Shown: positions 37,001-46,900 of the stretch, piece after piece
Layout: each line of letters opens with the position of its first letter
Numbering within the stretch: position 1 is the stretch's first letter
NCBI RefSeq assembly: GCF_964355755.1
Contig: NC_092676.1
Location: 22,178,288 to 22,242,287 of the forward strand
DNA: 64,000 bases
Origin: Antedon mediterranea
Lineage: Eukaryota; Echinodermata; Crinoidea; Comatulida; Antedonidae
Reading direction: 5' to 3'
Notes under the pieces: model-generated
Databases searched by the model: none
Told to the model about the DNA's origin: nothing
The model's input: only the letters and a program-made list of their open reading frames with translations
Program-made: the position numbers and the translations under genes

Positions 37001-40000
37001 TAAAAGATATATTCTCATTTTAACCCAGAAAAATTAGTATGAAAACAAAGATCCCACAATGGAGTTTCAATGCTAAAGTAATCGAAAATCTTACTTTTCC
37101 AGTAATATTGCAACATAGTTACTTTTCCTAGAACACCTAATACATAACACTGTTGGCCTTGTTGTCTCTTCTATCTGTTTCAATGATAACCTGCACAACT
37201 CCTGACCAGAGGTATACTTCCAAAAGCGTAAACTAGCATCCTATCCAAATAAAACACCAACCTTTTTAACTGGTGGTCATGACTTATTTTGACCTCCATC
37301 TGCACATTTTTTATGTTTCTATGTTCATTGTAATGTTTAAGTTATGTGTCTATCTTATTTGTAATTTGTAATTTTTATTTTAAAATGTGTGGAGAAACTA
37401 ATAACAAAACAAACAAAATTAACATCAGAAGATAATTGTGATGATCAACAATTTGAGAACATTTATTGTAGGGTCAGTTGTTTACTTGAAATTTCATGCA
37501 TGAGTGAGTTTTCTATAGTGCCCAGAAACCGTACAATTAACACCTCATGTTATATTTGTGTATTTCAAAAATATTTGTTTTGATGTTTTTTTTAACCTAT
37601 GTATACATACATATTGTTTAGCATCAGGAAAAAGAATTTTACTATTGTACTATTACTTCAAAAAAATATATCGTATCTTTTCTTTTTACCAAAAACAAAT
37701 TCATGTTGCTGCTTATATACTTAGGCTTGAACCTAAAATGAGAAGAGCAAGCTGGAGGGGTATGAATGCATGATGGTAATCTATTTGCTTATATCTATAG
37801 TAATTTTCATAAATGAATACATTTTGGGCTTTATTTTTTGGGTCAAAAAGTTACATATTCTTTTATTTTTATATACTTACAGCTGAACCTGAAACTAACA
37901 TATCTTGTTCCTTCGGTAAAATCGCTATCTTGCTAACCAGGCTGAGAAAAATATTTAAAAATAAGTTTATGAAAAAAAAACGACTGTAACATGACAAACA
38001 GAAGAACAAGATAAAAAGGACAGAAATAGTAGCTAGTCACGGACATCAACAGTTTTGGTCCAGTCCAAATTCCAATGCAAGAAAATGATTTAACTTACTC
38101 TGTGTGGCCAAGGCAAAAGCATTCAATGTTATAACAGTTTGGTAGATGTGAAACTCTAATCTTCTCATCTCTATCAGCTGTCAGTATGTACTTATCATCA
38201 GGACTGATAACCTAAACAAGAAATAAATAAAATCAATATTTTCAACTGTACTGATTATTAAATTTTATTTATTTTATTACACCTTATTTTTAGAGGGTGA
38301 CCCTAAACAGTGTATGCTGACTATCAAGGGGCCTTCTTGATGAGTGACAGTGGCTGTGTGTATAATAGTACACAGGGGGAACCCCCTACTTATCTCGAAG
38401 GATGTACTTTAAAGTGCACATGAGCCAGATGTGTACATGGGACCTACGGTTTATAGTCCTTATCCGTGAAGACTCGTTGTATAACCAGAACCATAGAGCG
38501 AGTGAGACTCGAACCCTTGCCGATGTTAATATGGCAAGGTATTACGGTTCCACTGTCTCAACCGCTTGGCAACTCATTGCTCAACTAGTGGAATAGCGTG
38601 CATCTCTAAATTTGTCTCCCTTACCAAATCTAGTAGCATTGATACGTGGCCCAGTACCAGAGTACCTTCGTCTTCTTCGTTCTTAACTGAGAAACGGTAA
38701 ACATCCCCCGACTTATCTCCTATATACACCATTTCCTCAGCATGGTTGAATGCTATTGATGTGCTTCTTTTCCTAACAAACCTGAGAAGAAAAAGCATTG
38801 TTCTTGTACTAATCTTTTGTACTAATGTCACTTGTGCTCAGGCTAGCAAAACATAAGTAGTTCTGCGGGTCATTTAATAACACATGACAGATAGTTATTA
38901 CATAATAGTTTCAATTTTGTTTTTACACCTTATTTAATGAGGGTGATCCATCAAGCAATTGCTGATAATTAGGGTCCCTCAGAGGTTCACAAGACAAACC
39001 TATACACAAGATGCTCTACATAAACAAAGTCTTATTACAAGTCTTTGGGAGTGGAGTTGTAATTTTGTACTTCGAAAAAATCCATGTTTCAATATCGAAG
39101 ATTGCAAGTTGTTTGTAATAAGACAATTCCGTTTAGGTATGGGTAAACAGCCCAGTGGGCTAATAAGTAATTTAGCCTTACTAACCAGTGACATTGTTGT
39201 AATCATTTTCATCCATGTTTGAATATCAAAGATTGCAAGTTTTTCAAATAAAACAATTTCTTGTGGTAAGGGCTAGTATAGTAATACATAGTAGTAGTAC
39301 ATACTAACCTTGTATTAATTTTGCTCCATGTTGTGGTATCGAAGATTGAGAGCTGCTTAAAATCATCGCAAACAGCATAGTACCTACTAGATGGTGAGAA
39401 GCTGTGTGCTAGTATAACGCCTGAACAAGAATGACCATCACTGTTTAAATAACAATACAATATTAACTGTATAAAAAGAACATTTATACTGTACTCAAAA
39501 CTTCTTGTGCTTTGCTTTATTACTGGGTGGCTGAATCTGTGAAATTAAAAGAACGCTGAACATGCGGCATTTGAATTTGATATTGGACAGATAAAAAAAA
39601 AATACAAATTAGAATGTTTATCTTTATGATTTGAAGAAAAAAGTAAAAGAAAACATACTTTTCAGAATCCCCAGCTGCAGCATCGTCACGTGACTTTGTC
39701 TTATCTTGATGAACTTCGACCTTCTCTTCAGCTTCATCTTCTTGTCGCTTTTCTTCTAAAATAGTCTCTTTGGGTTCAGTTTCTTTTTGAGCGCCCTGTT
39801 GCCCATTGTGGTGCTTTTCTATTTTTTCCGGTAATGGTTTTTTATTCTCTGTGCACTCAAAACATTTTCTTTCTTTCTCACTGAAAAAAAAATTCCCCGA
39901 GAACTTAATATCATTCCCGAGGGGATGTCAAATCTTATATTTAACCGATATAAAAGGCAATATCTGTTATATTATATAGCCAAGAACAAGTCTGCTGGGT

Positions 40001-42075
40001 TGGGTGAAGCTAGGCCAGGCCTCCTATAGTATTTGTATTGTATTTAAACAAGCCTGCCTAGACACCTTACCTTGCGAAGAATAATATACAGATAATTACT
40101 AATTAATGATTCCTTGGCAATAAAATATTCACTTAGGCCTAGGTCGTTTATATTAACAGAAGAATTTCCTCAGCTGGCGCTTCGGGAAATATATATTCCC
40201 TCGAACTTAATATCATTCCCTCGGGGATGTCAAATCTTATATTTAACCTCTAAGCAGTCAATATCTGTATAATATTATATAGGCATATAATAATACTAAT
40301 AGCATACTGTAGTAGTACAGTAGTAGTACTATTCTACTAACAAATACTCAACTAATTATATTATAATTTTATATACGCCGTGGTTAGGATTCCGGCACCG
40401 GAACTCAACTGCCCAGCGTTAGGGAATCCGACACGCTATTGCGCATGCCCAGAGGAGGCGACTCATACTTAATCAACAGCGATGGATCATTTCATCGCTG
40501 CGCCACGGCGAACTAGCCTAGTAAAGTAGTAGATGCGTACTAAATACGGGATCCACTAATAGTAAATACTAGGCTAGGCCTACCGTATCAGCTAGACGTG
40601 ACCAGTGGGCCTATTTATTTTGTAATTAAAAAGTGGTTGCTTCATTTATATAAATTTATAAATTATATAATTATATAAATGAAGCAACCACTTTTTTATG
40701 TTTTATGATTTTTCAAGTACAAAATAAAAGATTTCATATAACGCATTATACTGTACATAACATGCAATCACAAGTTGATTTGTTGACGGCAGCCACTGCG
40801 TGGATGTGAAAAAACTGTTCGGGAAGGGAAGTCGGGGTCGCAACGCTAATTACAGCATTACGATTCTTAGATACTGTAGATACGGATTCTTATTAATATC
40901 ATAATAATTATTTCGCGTGGTAGTCTTATTTTAATTATTAATTCATGTATGGCCTAGGCCAAGTTTCATCCATCGCTCTCTCGCTCGCGCAACGACTATC
41001 TAGGCTATACAGTAATGCACTTGTCAATTGTATGGCCCACTATACGACCCCCGGGAGAGGTGCGTCATGGGTGCGTCATTTACATATAATTACTGACGCA
41101 AGGGTGCGTAAAAAAACCAATGAACAAGGTGTGTCAATGTCCGTCACTTTACCACCCACCATATCATAAACAACATGGTCACAGTGCAACAAAATAGGTG
41201 CGTCATGGTCCCCTAAAGGTAAGTCACATTTTTTACGCACGGGTGCGTCATGGTATTCAAAGGTATGACGCACATCGGACAAATGACGCACCTCTCCCGG
41301 GGGTCATATAGTGGGTCATACAATTGACAAGTGCATAAATCCCTATAACCATATGGAACTATAATATTCCATGCTATAACACTCCGACTCTTGGTGGTGT
41401 GGTGTGTGTGGCAAGTGCAAGCTATAATTCACTTTCCAGAGCTCTGGGCATGCGCAATAGCGTGTCGGATTCCCTAACGGTGGGCAGTTGAGTTCCGGTG
41501 CCGGAATCCTAACCACGGCGTTTTATATAAGCCTACTTACTAGGTCTAGGCCTAGCCCTAATTCTAAAAGGCCTAGTCTACTACTAGGCTAGGCCTAGCA
41601 TATATAGGCCGGGATAGGCCTAGGCCTAAGAGAAGTATATATCTTCTATTTAATTTTAAATTTTAAAAAAAAATGTATTTCACAACTTCAATTTTTATTA
41701 AATTTTATGATAAAATTCGGATTAGGCTAGGCCTAGGTCATCTACGGGCCCCCAGCAGGCATAGTGCAAACACATTCCTCTCTCTTAATTAAATTAATTG
41801 TTAAGCAATAACCTAGGCCTAACCGAGAGGGCAGGAGAAATATGTTGCCAGTAATAGGAAAATAATAGAAATTCCAGGCGATGTGAAAGCAGGACCTGCA
41901 ACAGGCCTAATAGGCCTAGGTCAACTCCGACTTTATAATCACTAAACCATGTAATTTTAGATTAAAATAATGTAAATGAGTAAAACTCTTACTTTATCAA
42001 TGAATATGCAACAATTTTGTTCAGACTTGTGCACACCAAATGAATACAACACGGCGAAAGTTCAAAGCGAGCCAT
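34091..42075 (-). CDS. WDR4: WDR4, WD40 non-catalytic subunit of tRNA (guanine-N7) methyltransferase, complete
   Basis: WDR4/Trm82 binds METTL1 and is needed for m7G46 formation in tRNA variable loops. Coding exons in order are 42075-41993, 39880-39659, 39440-39309, 38781-38625, 38211-38099, 37941-37881, 37240-37095, 36619-36424 and 34291-34091 (TGA), 1311 bases, 436 residues (human 412), all phases consistent. Diagnostic stretches are [85 protein letters not shown] and [15 protein letters not shown], which are WD-repeat blades matching vertebrate WDR4 in order. The C-terminal tail is Lys-rich. Exon 2 (about residues 28-101) is a long Lys/Glu-rich insert where human has a shorter charged loop. 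The last acceptor could shift by one AG, but only the second keeps frame. A minus-strand AATAAA lies near 33803-33808. Confidence 0.93.
34415..34800. repeat. Low-complexity sequence in the last WDR4 intron
   Basis: A T9 tract runs into a G12 run at about 34420-34433. An ATAATA/TATTAT-rich stretch lies at about 34665-34775. Nothing else is seen in this part of the 2.1-kb intron apart from the MITE that follows. Confidence 0.6.
34823..34957 (+). mobile_element. MITE-A copy
   Basis: AAAGCTCTGTCTACATTTTA at the left and TTTGATAGTGTAGACAGAGC at the right are inverted ends. TTTATGTGACAACAAATGTG and CAATGATGTCATATCACTAC lie between. It is a compact full copy in the last WDR4 intron. Confidence 0.85.
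38279..38580 (-). mobile_element. tRNA-derived SINE (SINE-2 family)
   Basis: Read on the minus strand, the head has GAGTTGCCAAGCGGTTGAGA and the B box GGGTTCGAGTCTCAC. The body has GTGCACTTTAAAGTACATCC, and the end is AGGGTCACCCTCTAAAAATA. The A-box and B-box spacing and Leu/Ser-like head suggest tRNA ancestry. It overlaps the WDR4 intron between exons 38781-38625 and 38211-38099. Confidence 0.75.
38925..39076 (-). mobile_element. 5'-truncated SINE (SINE-3 family)
   Basis: It matches 53569-53720 over its length, including AATTGCTGATAATTAGGG, CCCTCAGAGGTTCACAAGAC, AAGATGCTCTACATAAAC and GAGTTGTAATTTTGTACTTC. The tRNA-like head is missing. Its tail (ACACCTTATTTAATGAGGGT) resembles the tail of the SINE at 38279. 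Confidence 0.75.
39077..39265 (-). pseudogene. Two decayed partial copies of WDR4 exon 3 in the following intron
   Basis: On the minus strand both copies read like the end of the exon at 39309-39440. The exon codes [14 protein letters not shown]; the copy near 39083-39125 would read [11 protein letters not shown] and the copy near 39209-39255 [10 protein letters not shown]. The copies are about 80 percent alike over roughly 50 bp. Neither keeps an open frame or splice sites, and similarity to the true exon is limited to about 35-40 bp. They point to an old tandem duplication inside the gene. Confidence 0.55.
39889..39985. repeat. First copy of a local duplication in WDR4 intron 1
   Basis: AACTTAATATCATTCCCGAG, GGGATGTCAAATCTTATATT and CAATATCTGTTATATTATAT recur at about 40192-40285 in the same order. 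The first copy begins at the acceptor of WDR4 exon 2. Confidence 0.75.
40192..40285. repeat. Second copy of the WDR4 intron 1 duplication
   Basis: AACTTAATATCATTCCCTCG, GGGATGTCAAATCTTATATT and CAATATCTGTATAATATTAT repeat the sequence at 39889-39985, about 300 bp away. No exon is duplicated with it. Confidence 0.75.
40628..40695. repeat. 68-bp AT-rich palindrome
   Basis: AAGTGGTTGCTTCATTTATA is mirrored by TATAAATGAAGCAACCACTT around an AT-only centre. It lies inside the Mutator-like element. Confidence 0.85.
41015..41336. mobile_element. Foldback element nested in the Mutator-like transposon
   Basis: The left arm ATGCACTTGTCAATTGTATG, CCCACTATACGACCCCCGGG and AGAGGTGCGTCAT is mirrored on the right by ATGACGCACCTCTCCCGGGG, GTCATATAGTGGGTCATACA and ATTGACAAGTGCAT. 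The inner region repeats GGTGCGTCA in both directions. Arms are about 55 bp. It has no coding capacity. Confidence 0.85.
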
Positions 42076-42148
42076 CTTTCGATCTTCTTCTCGGAATTTT
42101 CCATCACAAACAAAAAAAATCCTATGAAAACTTGGTGGCGCTATTATC

Positions 42149-42191
42149 AAAGATTATATAGCGCCGCGTAGCGGCGCTATACAATCTTTGC
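42149..42191. promoter_or_regulatory. GC-rich hairpin just upstream of the WDR4 start
   Basis: CAAAGATTATATAGCGCCGC and GCGGCGCTATACAATCTTTG pair with one mismatch around the loop GTA. The hairpin is 74-116 bp 5' of the WDR4 ATG (minus strand), so it lies in the promoter or 5' UTR. An E-box CACGTG is at 42273-42278. Function is not shown. Confidence 0.55.
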
Positions 42192-42327
42192 TATTATACC
42201 TCTCTTGACAAGAAGGCATGTTTTTTGATGATTTTTCTTTTTGAGGGCGGGAGGCGGCAAAGTTGATGATGCCACGTGGAAATTTTCATCGAACATAATT
42301 AATGGTAAGTTGATTTTTATATTTTAT

Positions 42328-42499
42328 TATTTTAAGTAAATTTTCTTTTGGATGATCCAAAGTCGAATAAAATTCGTAAACTTACGTTAAGTTTAACTTA
42401 ACGTAAGTTTACGAATTTATTCGAGTCGAATAAAATTCGTAAACTTACGTTAAATTTTATTCGACTTTGGATCATCCAAAAGAAAATTTACTTAAAATA
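42328..42499. mobile_element. 172-bp compound palindrome (foldback MITE)
   Basis: Outer arms of about 47 bp (TATTTTAAGTAAATTTTCTT and GGATGATCCAAAGTCGAATA on the left, their inverse on the right) enclose three alternating copies of TCGTAAACTTACGTTAA. The middle is itself a palindrome (TTACGTTAAGTTTAACTTAA). It is about 250 bp upstream of the WDR4 start codon. Confidence 0.88.
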
Positions 42500-43124
42500 C
42501 TATACAGTGATCCAGATGAACCTTTTTACTAATATTTTATTATTTACGTGTATACTATTAGACCTTATTATTAGATATTACTAAAGTAATACTAACAGGC
42601 CTAACCGAGGCATGGGCAACCATAGAGTAAGCAGGCCTAACTACTAACCAGCAGTAGGCAGGCAGATAGAGTAGTAGCAGGATGAATTAGGCCTAGTCTA
42701 GTCTAGCAGGTGCACTAGCTATAGGCGCTGCATCATAGGCATACTTTTGAATTGTATTCTCTCATTCTTGACTGAGATGCATGCTACCATGGCGCATCTA
42801 GGCCTACTTTTGTGCCTATAATAATAGATAATGAGTAGGCTAGTAAATTATTATGTAATAGGCTATCCTCCATGGAAATTGATAGTCTACCATATCGTAA
42901 CATGACATGACTATTTCGAGTATAACAATTAAAACAGTGGTAAATCATTTGCCTCAACTTGAACTGTATACACTGATACAGAGGCCCAGGCCTCCTACTA
43001 GGCGAGTGATCGCACCGACGTGTGTGACGCATGTTGTTACAAAGTATAACGCATTACTCTATATATCTACATGAATTATTTATTATTGAAAGACAAATGT
43101 AAAATCAAACGTTTCACAAATCAT

Positions 43125-43151
43125 TATGTGATTGTGTAGACAGAGCTTAAA
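43125..43151 (+). repeat. MITE-A right-end remnant
   Basis: GTGATTGTGTAGACAGAGCT matches the right terminus of the family. Nothing else of the element remains. Confidence 0.5.
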
Positions 43152-43374
43152 GTAAAAAAACTTATGAAAATCCAGCTCCATGATAATTGTAGACTACTTT
43201 GTTAAATATGTTATAATTTATAATAATCGAAGATATTATCTATTATTATCGTCCAGCGATATAATGTTAAATATAAATAATATATGATTGTAGCCGTTAA
43301 AGGGGAGAATTAACGTTGTATCTGCGTGTTGCGTCGAAGACTCGCCCAATGTTTCACAGTCTTTGTTGTTTACA

Positions 43375-43925
43375 TAGGTCGAATCGACATCAAAAGATGT
43401 TGAAATAAGAATAGCTAAAGCCTGGACTGCCCTCAACTCACTGATGGTTATTTGGAAATCTTATCTAACACTGGATATCAAAAGAAAATTCTTTCAAGCC
43501 ACAGTTGAATCGGTGCTGCTGTATGGATCCTCTACCTGGACACTAACGAAAGCTTTAGAAGCGAAACTTGATAGTACATACACTCGTATACTGTACTTAG
43601 AGCAGTTTTGGACATATCTTGGAGAGATCATCCAACCAAACCACAGTTATATTGAAATATGCCTCCAATCTCCTCCACAATCAGACAACGGCGTCTTCGC
43701 TTTGCTGGACATTGTTGAAGATCGAAAAGAGAACTTGTTAGCTATACACTTCTATGGCAGCCGAGACATGGTCGTCAGAAGGTTGAACGTCCCCACAAAA
43801 CCTACGTAGATCAACTATGCGAGGACACAGAGTGCAATCCGGATGAACTGCCTGTTGCCATGGAAGACCAGAAAGGGTGGCGTATCCGAGTCAAAAAAGC
43901 CCGAGCAAGCTCGACATGATGATGA
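43375..43925 (+). pseudogene. LINE reverse-transcriptase 3' end, dead
   Basis: The conceptual protein has KDVEIRIAKAWTALNSL, IKRKFFQATVESVLLYGSST and WTLTKALEAKLDSTYTRIL, then after a frame change ISSTIRQRRLRFAGHC and RPHKTYVDQL. This is the C-terminal region of a non-LTR retrotransposon polymerase. At least one frameshift and an in-frame stop break it. It ends in a GATGAT-type tail near 43917-43930, like many LINEs. It is antisense to the chitinase gene and ends about 50 bp from the chitinase stop codon, so the chitinase 3' UTR probably runs into it. Which LINE clade it belongs to is not settled. Confidence 0.8.
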
Positions 43926-43977
43926 TGATATATGCCTATTAGTAATTGTTAAATTAATCAAGTACCTGTATTTTGAA

Positions 43978-46900
43978 TTATCTATTATTACAAGACGGTA
44001 CATTGTAGGTCCAATCACAGTATTTTGCTACCGGATTAAATACTAGATTATCTGGACAATGCTTGTGATACTCGATACCATGTGCGCACTGGTAGAACAT
44101 TGAACAAGAATCTGGGTTAGCGAAAAGACCTTCCGATGTAGGACATTCGAAAGTGTTCCCGATCTCATTGCTGTCGTTTTCAATATCCATTTCATCATCT
44201 TCATTGCTACCGTCTTCAGAACATTCTGGTACGTTGTAAGGCCAATCGCACCTATTTTTATCCTTGCTAAATACCAACCCATCACCGCATGTCAAGTGTG
44301 CTTCAATACTGTAACAGATAACGTATTTGGAACAGTCAGATGGATCTGTGTACAAATTTAAACCCAGAGGTTTATCTTCACATATAATGTTACTTCCGTC
44401 GTCCATAGGGCATTGTACATTATCAGGGTAGTCACAGCCTCTGACTAATTCGTTGAAGTAAAGGCTGCCACAGGAGCCAATACACGTCTGTGTATGGTAT
44501 TGGTAAAACTGTGTGCAATCGTCGGGATCTGGGTAAAATCCCGATTCGTGACCGATACAACTGAATTTTCCACTGCTACTTGAAGCTGCAAAAAAGGAAA
44601 ACAATGATGAAACAAAGATTAGAGTTCATGATGATATGAAGATTGAAGTTCATGTTCAGACACTGTCATAAGATCAAAGACAAGGACAACATGCTGGTAA
44701 CGTACTAAATGTACAATTTTTTTTGTGTGTGTTTTAGCTGCTGCGAGTTTACGTACCTGTAGAGGACTGTTGATTTGTTGTTGTCTGCTGTTGTGCACTG
44801 GTCACCTGATCTTGTGATGTTGTTGGATGTGGATTATCTGTCGTTTCTGGTTGCCTCCTCATTGTTGGTTGTGGTTTTGGATTGATTGTGCTTTCTAATC
44901 GTTTTGTTGGGTGTTGGTTAGTTGTAGTCTCTGATAGGGTAGTTGTTGGGTGTGGTTGGCTAGTTGTAGTCTCTGATAGGGTAGTTGTTGGGTGTGGTTG
45001 GCTAGTTGTAGTCTCTGATAGGGTAGTTGTTGGGAGTGGTTGTCTAGTTGTGGCCTCTGCTTGTTTCGTCGTTGTTTGGTGGTCGGTGACAGGTGCATTC
45101 GATGTGGTGTCGCCACTTTCTAAGCCTGCTTTGAGTGCCTTTAACAATGGATATTTTCCTTGATTGCAATGGTCACCAGTAAAGTCGTCCAAATCTAGAG
45201 CCCATACGATGACACCACCATAACCATTGTCCTTAATCCACTGTGTCTAAAATATGAAAGTTACAGAATTAGGTACAGCAAACAATACATTAATTAAACT
45301 GAATAAATTGCAAAACGTCAAGTTAAAGTGCTTTTGTAGACTTTTGAGTTAAATGAGACAAGTCATTGACCAATGTTTTCACAAAATCTGAGTTGTCCAA
45401 TTCCACTTATTCTTGTATATTCAGCAGAGGCCTACTCACAAAATGTATTGAACAACTGATGTAAATGACGTCATATTTTTTAGAATTTCTTCATTAGTAA
45501 CTGACTGCAGCATGTGTGACATACCTTTACATTAATACTGTTGACGTTATCATACCCAACCCATTGATTTCCTTTATAAGCATACGGTGCTTGTAACGTC
45601 TCATCGGGTACGGATGTCCCGCCAGTGTTTAGCATGTCACAAACCTAACAAGGAAAGTAACGTGTAAAGTCCATATTATTTACAATCATTTTACATTAGC
45701 TTGGTTCCCACAAGAGAGTCAATGCAATGACGGAGACGCAACTGCAAGTGATGACAAGCAGCAGTTCGATTTTGTGGGAACAAAGTGATGATGACTCAAT
45801 ATTTTACATTTGTCATCACAAATTCTGTTGTATGAATAATACTTTGTTTGTACTTGTAGTTGATACTCTGAATTTTTAATTTAGTTCATATAATATTTGC
45901 TAATTCTTTACCTCATAGTAAGACATAAATCCCGCTTCTCTAGAGTATTGTCCTGCATTTCCACCTCCGTTTACCGGTGCCCCTAGTCCAGTATTCCACG
46001 ATGAAGACAGTGTGAAGGTACGTCCATATGTACTAATCCCAACCATTAATTTTTCTCGTGGTATACGTATTGGAGTGCCATCTGTAGCAAGCGGTGACCA
46101 GAGTTCGTTCGCTGCATATGACTATAGTTAGAAAATGAACAAATGATATTTTGTCTGAAGTTTTAAAAGATTAAAGTATGTAATAAAACTATAAACCGTT
46201 TAAACTAAAAATACGTACTATTGTTAATCTATAATCTTCATTCGCCGCTGCATACAGGGCGCTATGATGGCCTGTCTTTGAGTCCCAAGAACCATGTAGA
46301 TCATACGATAAAAGTCCAACCCAGTCTGCATACCTGTAGAAAAAAGTAGTACTGTTGTGATATCGATGTGTGACCGAAAAGGCCTCGTCAAATTTCTGGA
46401 GAAAAGACATTACAATTTGCTTAATTTGCATCTTCTGCAGGTGTAGAAGCTACATATTCTATCAAATGTATCAATATAGGCCCTAATAGTGTTGATAACT
46501 TGATATATACATACCTTCCAATTTTTTCAATCTCGTAGCCACTAAGAGCAGTAGATTCTCCAGCAGATACAGCGGCTGACAAAAGCAGTTTCTCTTCGTT
46601 ATTATTTTGAACATATTCATCATCGAAGGCTGTACGAAGTTCCTACATTGTAAGATTATAACAATAATTACAGTAGAAACTAATAACAATCAAACCCATC
46701 GCAAGACATGATGTCCTGTGAACCTGAAAACAATCAAACCCATCACAAGACATGATGTCCAGTGAACCTGAAAACAATCAAACCCATCACAAGACATGAT
46801 GTCCAGTGAACCTGAAAACAATCAAACCCATCACAAGACATGATGTCCAGTGAACCTGAAAACAATCAAACCCATCACAAGGCATGATGTCCAGTGAACC

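Larger units (their letters stand above)
40376..41520. mobile_element. Mutator-like non-autonomous transposon, 1145 bp
   Basis: The 79-bp terminal inverted repeats (40376-40454 and 41442-41520) begin CGCCGTGGTTAGGATTCCGG and differ at one position. The flanks are a perfect 9-bp duplication, TTTTATATA (40367-40375 and 41521-41529), as Mutator-like elements make. There is no transposase frame. It contains a 68-bp palindrome (40628-40695) and a separate nested element (41015-41336). It lies in WDR4 intron 1 (39881-41992). Long near-identical arms with intact target duplications suggest a fairly recent insertion. Confidence 0.88.

Noticed and set aside
42298-42306. Plus-strand ATG followed at once by GTAAGT, as a first exon divergent from WDR4
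   Set aside because: The match is short and expected by chance; no downstream exon was found, although an E-box lies nearby.
44882-45163. Antisense 93-codon Val/Gly-rich frame
   Set aside because: It mirrors the Thr-rich repeat coding sequence of the chitinase linker.
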